The notes under the pieces were generated by a model. That model was not told the DNA's origin. It saw only the letters and a program-made list of their open reading frames with translations, and did no database searches. A DNA stretch of 64,000 nt from Dehalococcoidia bacterium (GTDB taxonomy: Bacteria > Chloroflexota > Dehalococcoidia > Tepidiformales > Tepidiformaceae), in the NCBI GenBank assembly GCA_020853755.1, contig JADYYG010000051.1, forward strand, positions 62,001-126,000. Direction: 5' to 3'. The position numbers and the translations under genes were made by a program. Every line of letters begins with the position of its first letter. Position 1 is the stretch's first letter. Below, in pieces: positions 24,309-33,133 of this stretch.

Positions 24309-24989
24309 TCAGTCTTCCGGGTCCTTCTTCGCTTCGGCCACGAGGCGGTAGCCCACGTTGCGCACGGTTTCGATGAAGGCGTGCCCGTGAATCTCGATCT
24401 TCGCGCGGATGCGCCGGATGTGGACATCAACCGTGCGCGCGCCGCCGAAGTAGTCGTAGCCCCAGACCCGGTTCAGTAGCTGCTCGCGGGTGAACACCCG
24501 GCCGGCGTTCATGGCCAGGAAGCGGAGGAGTTCGTACTCCTTGAAGGTCATCACGAGCGACTCATTGTCGACGGTTACGCGGTAATTCGAGAGGTCGAGC
24601 GTGAGCGCCCCGCAGCGGACAAAGTTCTCACTGTCGACGCCGTGTTTGCGCCAGAGGCAGCGCTGGATGCGGCGAGCAAGCTCCTCCGGCGAGGCGCTGA
24701 GCATGACAAAGTCGTCGATCGGGACATCGACGCTGACCCGGTCGAGTTGTTCCGGCGCGGCGATGACCATGAGGATGGTGCCGTTTTCGGCGTAGGTGCT
24801 GCTGAGCAGCGTGAAGGCCGCAGGCGGGATGTCGCGCAGGTCCAGGACGACCACATCGGCGCCGCTTTCGAGTTCGTTGCTGGCAAGGCGTTCGGGGGTG
24901 ATGGCCGGCGCGGAGAACCCTGCGCTCTCGAGTTCCGGGCCGAGCCGGGAGACATCCTGGTGGCGGGTGACCAGCAAAACGGTTCGCAT
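24309..24989 (-). CDS. Atypical OmpR-family response regulator
   Basis: A 226-residue protein with a C-terminal winged helix (TREQLLNRVWGYDYFGG, VDVHIRRIRAKIE, TVRNVGYRLV). The N-terminal receiver-like domain is degenerate. An Asp is present in VVVLDLRD, but the usual Thr and the Lys-Pro pair are missing: the segment reads DDFVMLSASPEELA. It may act without phosphorylation. There is no kinase next to it. The start is ATG 24989, since the frame upstream runs into repeat DNA; TATACT at 25012-25017 is the probable -10. Confidence 0.85.
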   Translation of the reverse strand: MRTVLLVTRHQDVSRLGPELESAGFSAPAITPERLASNELESGADVVVLDLRDIPPAAFTLLSSTYAENGTILMVIAAPEQLDRVSVDVPIDDFVMLSASPEELARRIQRCLWRKHGVDSENFVRCGALTLDLSNYRVTVDNESLVMTFKEYELLRFLAMNAGRVFTREQLLNRVWGYDYFGGARTVDVHIRRIRAKIEIHGHAFIETVRNVGYRLVAEAKKDPED

Positions 24990-25064
24990 CGAGCGTACCC
25001 CTACCCAAAGCAGTATAACGGCGCGTGAATAGCGGTCAGCGTGGGAAGGGAACAGGGCATGGGA

Positions 25065-25275
25065 CAGGGAACCGCGCACGGCAGGAAGCGGATCGTCGCG
25101 TGCGTAAACGGGCGCCCGGGAGGCAGTCACGCCATTTCGCTCACCCGGAACATGCCTCCGGCGTCAGAGCACGCCCTTGCTGACGCGCGGGCCTTTGCGC
25201 ACGTGGTGGTCGTCTTGCGATGGGTGGCTGACGCGAGACTGTCCGCGCGCGCCGCGATCCGCTCGCGGTTCTCTC
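25065..25275. mobile_element. MITE-like repeat element, type I, inverted copy
   Basis: Unit B at 25065-25095, inverted unit A at 25174-25197, and a right-hand unit B' (25255-25275) that has lost ten internal bases. The two inner segments match those of the 62790 copy in reverse order, so the element lies in the opposite orientation. Confidence 0.7.
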
Positions 25276-25373
25276 GTCCACCCTCATTTCGCGAAGGCCC
25301 GCGCGTAAAGCAAGGGCACGGTTCGACCCACCACTCGGCAGAAGGCAACCCACAGGTGGCCCGCGCACCATGG

Positions 25374-25485
25374 GAGGGGACCGCGCACGGCAGGAAGCGG
25401 ATCGTCATCCGAGCGAGACCGTGGAGGCTGCCGCTGAACTGTCCGCGCGCGCCATGATCCGCTCGCTTCCGTTCGCGGTTCCCTT
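25374..25485. mobile_element. Short B...B' repeat element lacking unit A
   Basis: Unit B at 25374-25404 and inverted unit B at 25455-25485 are separated by 50 bases. It looks like a type I element with the central part deleted. Confidence 0.65.
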
Positions 25486-25494
25486 CATGCGCCG

Positions 25495-26082
25495 CTACAG
25501 CTTCAGGCGCAGGAACACCACGTCGTGGCCCTGGTCCTGGTCGTCGCGGACCCAGGCCTTGAGGTCGCCGGCCACTTCTGCGCCGAGGTATTCGGCCGCG
25601 TGGATGGCGAGTTCCTGGATGCCCGCCACGCATTCGAAGAGCACCTCGCGCAGGCCCGCTTCCCGCGCGACTTCCACCAGTTCGTTCATGAGCGTGACGG
25701 CGAGGCCGCGAGCGCGCGAATCCGGCGCGATGACGACCCGGATCTCGCCGGCGTGGGCCAGGGAGGCCGACCGGTGGCGAATGAGCACCGCATTCCCGGC
25801 GACGTTGTGACCGTCGAAGGCGAGCAGCGGAACGGCATAGCTGAGATCGAGGTTTTCGATCCAGCCGCGGATGACATTGCGCGAGGTCACATCGTCCTTC
25901 AGGAAGAACCGCTCCCGCGCCGGGATCCCCTGGAAAAACTCGACCAGCGCCGACTCATCGGCGCGGCTCATCGGCCGGACCGTCACCTGCGAGCCGTCGC
26001 GCAGTTGCATCACGCGGGGGTAACGGTGGGAGAGGTTGACGCGCACGGGCAGCACTCCGAGTTTGTGGCCACAGCATGCCAC
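25495..26082 (-). CDS. GNAT-family N-acetyltransferase
   Basis: A 195-residue protein. Features are an N-terminal VTVRPMSRADE strand-helix start, the middle strand HAGEIRVVIAPDSRARGLAVTLM (acetyl-CoA pyrophosphate loop, a degenerate Q/RxxGxG/A) and a later VLFECVAGIQELAIHAAEYLGAE. It may acetylate an amine, but the substrate is unknown. The start is uncertain (ATG 26082 or an in-frame GTG/ATG a little downstream). It lies 18 bases after the methyltransferase on the same strand, so the two may be co-transcribed. Confidence 0.85.
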   Translation of the reverse strand: MACCGHKLGVLPVRVNLSHRYPRVMQLRDGSQVTVRPMSRADESALVEFFQGIPARERFFLKDDVTSRNVIRGWIENLDLSYAVPLLAFDGHNVAGNAVLIRHRSASLAHAGEIRVVIAPDSRARGLAVTLMNELVEVAREAGLREVLFECVAGIQELAIHAAEYLGAEVAGDLKAWVRDDQDQGHDVVFLRLKL

Positions 26083-26100
26083 AGGCCCGGCGAAGGCGAA

Positions 26101-26721
26101 TCAGGGCGTCTCCGGCGGCGGCTTGATGGCGCGCAGCCAGAGGTGACCCTCCTCCATGCCCACCCAGTTCCCCCAGAATCGCTCGCAGAAGTACTGGGCG
26201 CGGTCGTTCCGGTTGGCCAGCCAGTCGAAGATATGGCCGAGGACGCGCCGCACCGGCTTCGCCTGCCAGGTATCGGCGTTCATGTTGAAGTTGATGCGCC
26301 GCTTCACGGTTTCGAACTTTGCCGGGTGGTAGTAGCCCCAGGCCTGCCCGTCGAAAGTCGCGGGGTCGAAGTACTCGAACGTCGCAAGGAGCACGCCGCG
26401 TTTGTGCGTCGGGTCCTTCCAGGTGACGAACTTCGAGGTGCCGTGGGGGAAGCGGAGATAGACCGAGGCGCCCGGCTTGCAGACCCTCCAGATCTCGCCC
26501 ATGAAGGCCATCAGGTCGTCGACGTGTTCGACGATGTGCGAGGCCTGGAGGTCATCGACCGAATTGTCGCGCAGGGGGAGCTGCTTCCCGACGTCGGCGA
26601 TGACATCGACGCCGGGGATCTTCGCCGCATCGAGGCCGATGGCGCCGGGTTTCTTCCGCCAGCCGCAGCCGAGGTCGATGGAGACGCGGGAGTTGGCGCT
26701 GCGAGCGGCAGGTGCTGGCAT
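26101..26721 (-). CDS. SAM-dependent methyltransferase
   Basis: A class I methyltransferase of ~206 residues. Motif I is SIDLGCGWRKKPGAIG, the acidic position after strand two is in IGLDAAKI, and the post-I region reads DLQASHIVEHVDDL. The proline-type motif after GEIWRVCKPGASVYLRFPHG is typical. The C-terminal half has an unusual Trp/Phe-rich insertion, WKDPTHKR to FEYFDPATF, known from a subset of methyltransferases acting on sugars or lipids. ATG 26721 is chosen: GATAAT lies six bases upstream. It is divergent from the PNPOx-like gene. Confidence 0.88.
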   Translation of the reverse strand: MPAPAARSANSRVSIDLGCGWRKKPGAIGLDAAKIPGVDVIADVGKQLPLRDNSVDDLQASHIVEHVDDLMAFMGEIWRVCKPGASVYLRFPHGTSKFVTWKDPTHKRGVLLATFEYFDPATFDGQAWGYYHPAKFETVKRRINFNMNADTWQAKPVRRVLGHIFDWLANRNDRAQYFCERFWGNWVGMEEGHLWLRAIKPPPETP

Positions 26722-26727
26722 GGGGCG

Positions 26728-26733
26728 ATTATC
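26728..26733 (-). promoter_or_regulatory. -10 box of the methyltransferase gene
   Basis: GATAAT on the minus strand, six bases before the ATG at 26721. Confidence 0.55.
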
Positions 26734-26810
26734 GAAGGTGACGCGGGCGGGTGCGAGTTCGGCGTCGCCAGCCGCTACACTGCCGCGAACAACCCGCACC
26801 GGGGTGACCA

Positions 26811-27266
26811 ATGGCTGGCTGGAACGACCTGCATCGGGAGGAACCGGAGATCGCGAGTGCAGGCGTGCGTCTGCTGACGGGCGGGCCGGCCTACCTCGCG
26901 ACGGTGCGGAAGGACGGCGGCCCGCGCGTGCACCCCGTGATGCCGGTGGTCGCGCAGGTCGGGCTCTACGTGTTCGTGGTCAACCTGGGCTGGAAATACC
27001 ACGACCTGGTGCGCGAGGGCCGCTACGCCCTCCATTCGGCGCCGCCACCGGAAGGCGGCGAAGAGTTCTACGTGACCGGCCCGGCGTCCGAATCGAAGGA
27101 CCCGGAGGAGCGGGCGATGGTCCGCGCGGCTTGCGATGGGCGGCTCGGCGGGCACGACTTCGAGGCGCTGTTCCAGTTCGACGTCGAACGTGCGCTCCAT
27201 ACGCAGTGGGCGAACTGGGGCACAGCCGAAGCCTGGCCAACCTTCCGGAAGTGGGCCGCCCGGTAG
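26811..27266 (+). CDS. Pyridoxamine 5'-phosphate oxidase-like protein
   Basis: A 151-residue split-barrel protein of the PNPOx-like flavin/F420-binding superfamily. The core strand reads AYLATVRKDGGPRVHPVMPV, then LYVFV..GWKYHDLVREGRYALHS, the usual order for these small proteins. Members reduce or oxidise various compounds using FMN or F420, or bind haem. The exact role is unknown. The probable -10 is TACACT at 26776-26781, with a GGGGTGA ribosome site. Confidence 0.82.
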   Translation: MAGWNDLHREEPEIASAGVRLLTGGPAYLATVRKDGGPRVHPVMPVVAQVGLYVFVVNLGWKYHDLVREGRYALHSAPPPEGGEEFYVTGPASESKDPEERAMVRAACDGRLGGHDFEALFQFDVERALHTQWANWGTAEAWPTFRKWAAR

Positions 27267-27485
27267 GCCTTCGAAGGTTGCCAGACGGGTAGCGCGAACC
27301 GGAAGGGGGCCCCTTTCGGACGGCGGCGGCGACTCTCGAGTGAATAGCCCGTGGACGGCGAGTGAACGGCCGATTGGAACTTTGTAGGAAGTGGCTGAAG
27401 GGGCGAAAAAGGGGTTCACAGCCGGTGTCCGCACAGTGAATATGTGATGGACGAGCGGGGACACAGGGAAACAGAAGGTGAACAA

Positions 27486-28733
27486 ATGAGTGCTGCAGTT
27501 CCAGCGGCAATGCTGATCGATAGCGACGAGCAGGTGCGCGAATGGATGCGCGCAAAGCTCGAGCATGGCGGTATCGAAGTAATCGCGGAACGCCCTCTCG
27601 GGATTGCCGCCCAACAGGCAATCCAGGAGATGCAGCCGACGCTCGTTTTCGTCGCCATTGAGCAGCCCATCCAGCGCGCGATGCAGGTCATCGAATTCGC
27701 CCGGGCGGTTACTCCGGAAGCCCTCATCGTCGCCTATGCCAGCTCCTGGTCGCCCACCGTGGAGCGGCGGCTGATGCAGGCCGGGGTCAACGACTTCCTC
27801 CATGGGAAAGTGACCCATGAGCAGGTGAAGGCCGTCGCCGGGCGGGCCCGACGCAAGGTTCAGCAGAGCGGCCCTGCCGCGGAGGCCGACGAGCGCGGCC
27901 GTGTCATCGCCGTCGTCGGCCAGAAGGGCGGTGTCGGCAAGACCACGACGAGCACGAACCTCGCCGCCTCTATCGCCCTCGAAGGCAGCAAGAGCGTCCT
28001 CCTCATCGACCTCGATACCCGCTTCGGCGACGTCGCGGTGATGCTGGATGTGCGGGCCGACTACACCGTTTCCGAAGTGGCACGCGACCCCGAGTACCTC
28101 GACCGCGACGTTTTCCGGAAGGTGCTCCTGCGCCACGAATCCGGCGCCTATGTGCTGCCCGCCCCGCGCGACTACCGCAGCTGGCTGAACTGCTCGACCG
28201 AGCAACTCCAGACGCTGATCCAGTTCGCAGCCTCGATCTTCGACGTCGTCATCCTCGACACGCCCGGTACCTTCAACGATGTGGTCGGCGCGGCTGTCGA
28301 GGCGGCCGACCGGGTCGTCGTTGTCACGAGCACGGACCTGACGAGCCTGAAGAACACCTCGCTGCTCGTGGAACACCTCCAGCTGAAGGGCCTCAAGGAC
28401 GAGCAGGTCATCGTCAACCTGGTGCACGGCCACGATGTGCCCGGCGGCGCCACTCGCAAGGATGTGGAGTTCGCCATCAGCCGCCCGGTCAACTTCGAAG
28501 TGCCGTTCGACCGGAACGTGCGCAAGGCGGGCCAGGTAGGCATCCCGGCGGTCATGTACCGGCCCACGGCGCCGGCCGCGATGGTCCTCAACGACCTCGC
28601 CGCCCACCTGTCAGGGCTGGCCCTCGCGCCTGCGGCCCAGGCGCAGGACCCGGTCCGCGGGCGCTTCTTCGGCATCTTCGGCAGCCGCCGCACCGTCTCC
28701 GCCGAGGCGGACCGGCACGGAGTCGCCGTCTAA
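27486..28733 (+). CDS. CpaE/MinD-like ATPase with N-terminal receiver-like domain
   Basis: A 415-residue protein. Residues 6-120 resemble a response-regulator receiver but lack the phosphoacceptor Asp (VFVAIEQP at that position). Residues 138-380 are a ParA/MinD-type ATPase with the deviant Walker A KGGVGKT (147-153), LLIDLDTRFGD and VILDTPGTFND. This order is that of CpaE, which places type IV/Tad pilus machinery at the pole. No other cpa/tad gene is in the window. ATG 27486 follows a GAAGGTGA ribosome site. Three AGTGAA motifs lie upstream (27339, 27361, 27435). Confidence 0.87.
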   Translation: MSAAVPAAMLIDSDEQVREWMRAKLEHGGIEVIAERPLGIAAQQAIQEMQPTLVFVAIEQPIQRAMQVIEFARAVTPEALIVAYASSWSPTVERRLMQAGVNDFLHGKVTHEQVKAVAGRARRKVQQSGPAAEADERGRVIAVVGQKGGVGKTTTSTNLAASIALEGSKSVLLIDLDTRFGDVAVMLDVRADYTVSEVARDPEYLDRDVFRKVLLRHESGAYVLPAPRDYRSWLNCSTEQLQTLIQFAASIFDVVILDTPGTFNDVVGAAVEAADRVVVVTSTDLTSLKNTSLLVEHLQLKGLKDEQVIVNLVHGHDVPGGATRKDVEFAISRPVNFEVPFDRNVRKAGQVGIPAVMYRPTAPAAMVLNDLAAHLSGLALAPAAQAQDPVRGRFFGIFGSRRTVSAEADRHGVAV

Positions 28734-28764
28734 CGTTTCAGACTGTTCCCTACCTCTCCAGCAC

Positions 28765-28797
28765 GGCCCCCGGACTTGAGCCACCGGGGGCCTTGTT
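28765..28797. terminator. Bidirectional terminator between convergent genes
   Basis: A perfect nine-base stem GGCCCCCGG...CCGGGGGCC with a ten-base loop, followed on the plus strand by TTGTT. It sits between the CpaE-like gene and the convergent FAD oxidoreductase gene and probably serves both. Confidence 0.75.
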
Positions 28798-28802
28798 GGG
28801 TT

Positions 28803-30023
28803 TCAGGCGTTACGCACGGCTTCGAGCGCCTCTGCGCTGAAGCAGGCTTCCGGCAGCATCTCAGGCCCGGCCATGGTTGAGCCGAGGGCCATGACCGGCG
28901 TGCGGTCGGCGAGGATGCGGAGTTTGCGCGCGGTTGCTTCGGGGCCGAACTCGGCGTGCAGGATCGAGTCCATCGCGGCGGCAACCCGCAGGCGGCGCAT
29001 CCGCTCGCTGCGCTCTTCGGCGTAGGGCGCGAACGTCCCCGGCCGCCAGTCGTCCGTGCTGAGGAGCAGTTCACCGACGCTGCGGACGTCGCGCAGGGTG
29101 ACGGAGAGACCCTGGCCGGTAATCGGGTCGTTGTAGCCGGCGGCATCGCCGAGCAGGACGATGCCTTCGGCGACGGGCGAACCGACCCAGGAGCTGTGGT
29201 TCGGCACGGCGTGGCACGGTCCGGCGGCCCGCGCCCCGGCGAGGGCACCGCTGTTCGGCACGGTGGCCAGCCGGAAGGCGTCGAGGAAGGCCCGCGAAGC
29301 ATCGCGCCCGGCGAAGCGACTCTTCTGCTCCGTCGGGTAGCTCAGGTAGAGGCGGATGCGACCCCGCCGCTGGGGAAACACGAAGTACTGGACGTCGCCC
29401 TCGGTGCCCATCGACTGCAGGTCGTCGGGCCAGCCGTCGGCGCCGTCAACCAGCATCCCTGCGAAGTAGTGGTGCGTCGGCTCCTGGTGGAGTTCGATGC
29501 CCGCCTGGCGGCGAACCGCAGAAGCGCGCCCGTCGGCGCCGGCGACCAGGCGTGCGCTGGCAGTGTGCCGTTCGCCGCCGGCCGAATAGGCCATCTCCGG
29601 TGACGGCCCGCCGCTGACCACGATCTCTTCGACCCCGCGGACGGCGGTCGCGCCTGCTGCCACGGCGGCATCGAAGAGCGCCTGGCAGGCCTGGGGATGG
29701 CCCACCGCGAGCGGCCCGGGGATGCCAGGAAGGACGGCGAGGGACATCTCGCGCGCTGCCCCGGCCGCCGGATCCAGCCCGTCGCCGTATTCGATGTGGC
29801 GTGCGATGTGGTGGTCGTTCGCGCCGAGGAGGTCGTGATAGAGCCCGGCCCGGCGCGCTTCGACGACACCCCACGGGGCGACCCATTCGCCGCGCACCAC
29901 GTCTTCGAAGACGGTAGAGCGTTCGAGCAGGAGGACGTCCTTCCCGCCGCGCGCGAGCATGGCGGCGAGTCCGCTCCCGGCGATCCCGCCGCCAACGATG
30001 ATGATGTCGTACCGGGCGGTCAT
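28803..30023 (-). CDS. FAD-dependent oxidoreductase (geranylgeranyl reductase / aromatic hydroxylase type)
   Basis: A 406-residue flavoprotein of the PHBH-like group. The N-terminal dinucleotide fold is DIIIVGGGIAGSGLAAML. The middle DG motif is LVAGADGRASAVRRQAG, and the FAD-ribityl motif is IVLLGDAAGYNDPITGQGLS. Such enzymes hydroxylate or reduce aromatic or isoprenoid substrates. No clear pathway neighbour exists. ATG 30023 is chosen: TACTAT lies seven bases upstream. Confidence 0.9.
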   Translation of the reverse strand: MTARYDIIIVGGGIAGSGLAAMLARGGKDVLLLERSTVFEDVVRGEWVAPWGVVEARRAGLYHDLLGANDHHIARHIEYGDGLDPAAGAAREMSLAVLPGIPGPLAVGHPQACQALFDAAVAAGATAVRGVEEIVVSGGPSPEMAYSAGGERHTASARLVAGADGRASAVRRQAGIELHQEPTHHYFAGMLVDGADGWPDDLQSMGTEGDVQYFVFPQRRGRIRLYLSYPTEQKSRFAGRDASRAFLDAFRLATVPNSGALAGARAAGPCHAVPNHSSWVGSPVAEGIVLLGDAAGYNDPITGQGLSVTLRDVRSVGELLLSTDDWRPGTFAPYAEERSERMRRLRVAAAMDSILHAEFGPEATARKLRILADRTPVMALGSTMAGPEMLPEACFSAEALEAVRNA

Positions 30024-30030
30024 GCGCGGA

Positions 30031-30036
30031 ATAGTA
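30031..30036 (-). promoter_or_regulatory. -10 box of the FAD oxidoreductase gene
   Basis: TACTAT on the minus strand, seven bases before the ATG at 30023. Confidence 0.6.
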
Positions 30037-30164
30037 CGGGCGCACCCGTTCACCGCAAGCCGAGGCCCGCCGCCTGTGCTGGCGATGGCGTTTTCGAAGC
30101 GGGAGCGGTACGTTGCCGCCGGCCCCTTCGGCGCGCTCTGACGCCCCGGGCCGGGAGAGATGGA

Positions 30165-32054
30165 ATGGCCGGGGAATCAGAACGGCTGGCCGCCGAACGA
30201 GCACGCCGGGACCTCGACGCGCTGATCGCGGCAGACGACCGCCACGACTTCGAATTCGCCGAACGCGGCTTCATCGCCACCCGGAGAGACCCGGTGATCC
30301 CACGCGACGGCGGCGGCGTGACCTCGGACCTGCGCGGCTACGACTTCCTCGCCGGGCCGCCAGCGCCGACGGTGAACCCGAGCCTCTGGCGGCAGGCCCA
30401 GATCCTCACGAAGCACGGGCTGTTCAAGGTGATGGACGGCATCTTCCAGGTGCGCGGCTTCGATGTTTCGACGGTCAGCTTCATCGACGCCGGCGAAGGC
30501 TGGATCGTGGTCGACCCGCTGACCGGCGTGGAGCAGGCGAGGGCCGCATTCGAACTGGTCACGGAGCACCTCGGCGCGCGGCCGGTGCTGGCGGTGATCT
30601 ATTCGCACAGCCACACGGACCACTACGGCGGCGTGCGCGGCATCGTCTCTCCCGAGGACGTCGCCTCCGGGAAGATCCCCGTCATTGCCCCGGAGGGCTT
30701 CCTGAAGGAGGCCGTCTCCGAGAACATCATCGCCGGGCCTGCCATGCTGCGGCGGGCGCGCTTCCAGTTCGGCGGCACCCTGCCGCGCGGGCCGGAGGGC
30801 GAAGTCACCTCCGGACTCGGGCCGGGCATCCCGACGGGCACGCCATCGCTCATCGCCCCGACGGTCGACATCACGCACACCGGCCAGGTGCTGACCATCG
30901 GCAACGTCACGATCGAGTTCCAGGTCACGCCCGAAACCGAAGCCCCTGCCGAGATGAACTTCTACCTGCCCGCGAAGCAGGCCGTCTTCATGGCCGAGAA
31001 CGCGAACCTGACGATGCACAACCTCCTGCCGGCGCGCGGCGCGCTCGTGCGCAACGCCAAGGGCTGGGCCGATTACCTGACCGAGGCCATCCGCCTCTTC
31101 GCCGGGCGCAGCGAGGTGATGTTCGCCGCACACGGAATCCCGCGCTTCGGCCGGGAACACATCACGGCCTTCCTCCGCTCCCATCGCGACGCCTACAAGT
31201 ACCTCCACGACCAGACCGTGCGGCTGATGAACAACGGCCTCACGCCGACGGAGATCGCCGAGGAGATCCGCCTGCCCGAGTCGCTTTCGAACCAGTGGTA
31301 CAACCGCGGGTACTACGGGACGATGAGCCACAACTCGAAGGCGGTCTACCAGCGCTACCTCGGCTGGTACGACGCGAACCCCGTGAACCTCTGGCGGCTG
31401 CCGATCGAAGAGGAGTCCGCCCGCTACGTGGAAGCCATGGGCGGCGCCGCTGCCGTCCTCGCCCGCGGTCGCGAAGCAGCGGCCAACGGTGACCTGCGCT
31501 GGGCGGCGACGCTCCTGAACCACGTTATCTTCGCAGGGGGCGAAACGGCCGAAGCGCGGGAGGCGCTCGCCGGGGTGTACACGCAGCTCGGCTACGCGGC
31601 CGAGGCGGGTTCGTGGCGCAACATCTACCTGAACGGGGCGCAGGAACTCCGGGCCGAAGCCCAGCCGCCGAAGCCTGCGCCCTTCCGTCCCGAAGTGCTG
31701 GGCGCGGCGACCACCGCCATGATCCTCGACGTCGCGGCCGTCCGCCTCAATCCGGAGAAGGCGAATGGCCTTACGTTCACCATCAACCTGGAACTGACCG
31801 ACCGGAAGGAGCAGGTGGTCCTGAGCCTCGCCAACTGCGTGCTCGTCCACGAAGAGGGCGTCAGCGAACCCTCGGCGGACGCGACCCTGCGGCTGACCCG
31901 GCCGGAGATGCTGATGACGCTCTTCGGGGTTGTTCCCGTGGACACGCTGGTGGCCTCGGGGGCCATCGCCGTCGAAGGCGAGGTGAGCCACTACGCCGCC
32001 CTGGCGGCCGCCATCGAAGCGCCCGTGGCGAACTTCGGCATCGTCATCCCCTGA
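30165..32054 (+). CDS. Alkyl sulfatase (BDS1/SdsA1-like metallo-beta-lactamase fold)
   Basis: A 629-residue protein. The N-terminal metallo-beta-lactamase domain has the di-zinc motif HSHTDHYGG (H148, H150, D152, H153). The middle alkyl-sulfatase dimerisation domain includes NRGYYGTMSHNSKAVYQRYL. The C-terminal SCP2-like domain begins near residue 510. This is the full domain order of SDS hydrolases such as SdsA1, which cleave primary alkyl sulfates to alcohols. No signal peptide was seen, so it is probably cytoplasmic, unlike the secreted enzymes. ATG 30165 is preceded by GGGAGAGA. Confidence 0.93.
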   Translation: MAGESERLAAERARRDLDALIAADDRHDFEFAERGFIATRRDPVIPRDGGGVTSDLRGYDFLAGPPAPTVNPSLWRQAQILTKHGLFKVMDGIFQVRGFDVSTVSFIDAGEGWIVVDPLTGVEQARAAFELVTEHLGARPVLAVIYSHSHTDHYGGVRGIVSPEDVASGKIPVIAPEGFLKEAVSENIIAGPAMLRRARFQFGGTLPRGPEGEVTSGLGPGIPTGTPSLIAPTVDITHTGQVLTIGNVTIEFQVTPETEAPAEMNFYLPAKQAVFMAENANLTMHNLLPARGALVRNAKGWADYLTEAIRLFAGRSEVMFAAHGIPRFGREHITAFLRSHRDAYKYLHDQTVRLMNNGLTPTEIAEEIRLPESLSNQWYNRGYYGTMSHNSKAVYQRYLGWYDANPVNLWRLPIEEESARYVEAMGGAAAVLARGREAAANGDLRWAATLLNHVIFAGGETAEAREALAGVYTQLGYAAEAGSWRNIYLNGAQELRAEAQPPKPAPFRPEVLGAATTAMILDVAAVRLNPEKANGLTFTINLELTDRKEQVVLSLANCVLVHEEGVSEPSADATLRLTRPEMLMTLFGVVPVDTLVASGAIAVEGEVSHYAALAAAIEAPVANFGIVIP

Positions 32055-32072
32055 ACGGCGCGCGCAAACGCA

Positions 32073-32102
32073 GAAGCGGCCGGTCAATCGCCGGGCCGCT
32101 TC
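32073..32102. terminator. Hairpin between convergent genes
   Basis: Nine-base arms GAAGCGGCC and GGCCGCTTC with a 12-base loop, between the sulfatase and the convergent membrane protein gene. No T run follows, so it may be a Rho-independent-like or processing signal. Confidence 0.55.
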
Positions 32103-32123
32103 GATGAGGATGGGGCCCGCGCG

Positions 32124-32813
32124 TCAGGCGACGGGGGCCGCCTTTCCGGGGGCAGCGCCCACGCCCCTGGCCTCGAAGAGTGTGTCATCCTTCGCCACCC
32201 AGGCGTGGACGAAGCCTGCAGCGCTGATGATGAGGAGGAGGACGCCGACGCCGTAGCAGATCTGGGCCACGGTGTTGGCCTTGTCTCCGAAGATGCTGAA
32301 CCCGTACGAGGTCAGCAGCAGGCCGCGGAGGGTTTCACCCGTCTGCAGGGTGCTGCGCAGCCCGTTGGCCGCTGCAAGTTGCTTTTCGAGGGTGGCCTTT
32401 TCGTCGCCCTGGGCGGTGGCGATCTTGGCCTTCAGGTCGGCCTGAACCGTGCCCATCGTGGCGTAGGTCTGGCCTTCCCAGCCCATGTTCTTCCCGTCGA
32501 CCGCGGCGGTCTTGGCCGATTTGTCGAGGTGCATGCCGATGTAGTACTTGGCGTAGCACTCGGCCTGCTTACCGGTCTCCATCACCTTGCCGGCGTTTTC
32601 AACCAGGCAGACCGAGCCGGGCTTCCAGTTCTTCTCATCGTCGGTCAGCTTATCGGCTGCGGCGAAGGTGATCTTCTGGGCGGCGAGTTCTTCCTTGACG
32701 TACTCCTTGCCCCAGTTGTACTGATCGGCGAGGACGAGGCCGAGGACGAAGATGGCGAGCGCAATAACGACGCCACCAGTAGCGAAAATGATGTCAAGCG
32801 TCCTGCGTTTCAT
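32124..32813 (-). CDS. Two-TM membrane protein of unknown function
   Basis: 229 residues with membrane helices near 9-29 and 186-206. Between them lies a ~150-residue loop with two Cys (VCLVENAG and AECYAKYY) and a coiled, Ala/Lys-rich stretch before the second helix. The loop is probably extracytoplasmic and the Cys may form a disulfide. I do not recognise the family with certainty; similar two-TM proteins of this plan occur in actinobacteria and Chloroflexota. It is monocistronic, with convergent sulfatase on one side and repeat-free intergenic DNA on the other. Confidence 0.75.
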   Translation of the reverse strand: MKRRTLDIIFATGGVVIALAIFVLGLVLADQYNWGKEYVKEELAAQKITFAAADKLTDDEKNWKPGSVCLVENAGKVMETGKQAECYAKYYIGMHLDKSAKTAAVDGKNMGWEGQTYATMGTVQADLKAKIATAQGDEKATLEKQLAAANGLRSTLQTGETLRGLLLTSYGFSIFGDKANTVAQICYGVGVLLLIISAAGFVHAWVAKDDTLFEARGVGAAPGKAAPVA

Positions 32814-33133
32814 GTTGCAGTAGTACCTCTCTGACTATGGTCCTGTGCCGGGATTTGTTCCCGGGCAGGGTGAGTGGCGCCGGGGGAAGTGTCATCAACA
32901 AGCACCTCCGTGCTGTATCTGATTTCCTGCAATACAGACGATATGAGGGAGGCTTCTTAGGGAAAGTGTCCATTGGGGACAGGCCGGCCGCCCGCAGGTG
33001 CCGATGATCCGGTCCGGGTGGGACGCGCCAGCGGTCCGGTAGTTCCGTTCACAGTGACCAATCGATCACGGCATCCCGGGCAGGAGTCATCGCATGGACA
33101 GAAAGAGTGGGAGATCCGCCAGGGAGTGGTGGA
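32814..33133. other. Intergenic region, no gene
   Basis: Both flanking genes are on the minus strand. I see no gene and no copy of the repeat family here. It holds two short dyads: CTGTAT...ATACAG (32913-32937) and TGTCC...GGACA (32967-32981). These lie in the upstream region of the two-TM protein gene and may be operators or promoter parts. Confidence 0.6.
32913..32937. promoter_or_regulatory. Possible operator dyad
   Basis: Six-base inverted repeats CTGTAT and ATACAG separated by 13 bases, about 100 bases upstream of the two-TM protein gene. The role is a guess from symmetry and location. Confidence 0.3.

Larger units (their letters stand above)
24990..25494. other. Intergenic region with repeat elements
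   Basis: Apart from the promoter of the response regulator gene (TATACT, 25012-25017), the 505-bp gap holds repeats only. They are one inverted type I element (25065-25275), a unit A at 25291-25316 and a short B...B' element (25374-25485). The right end lies 10 bases from the end of the acetyltransferase gene. No gene was seen. Confidence 0.85.
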
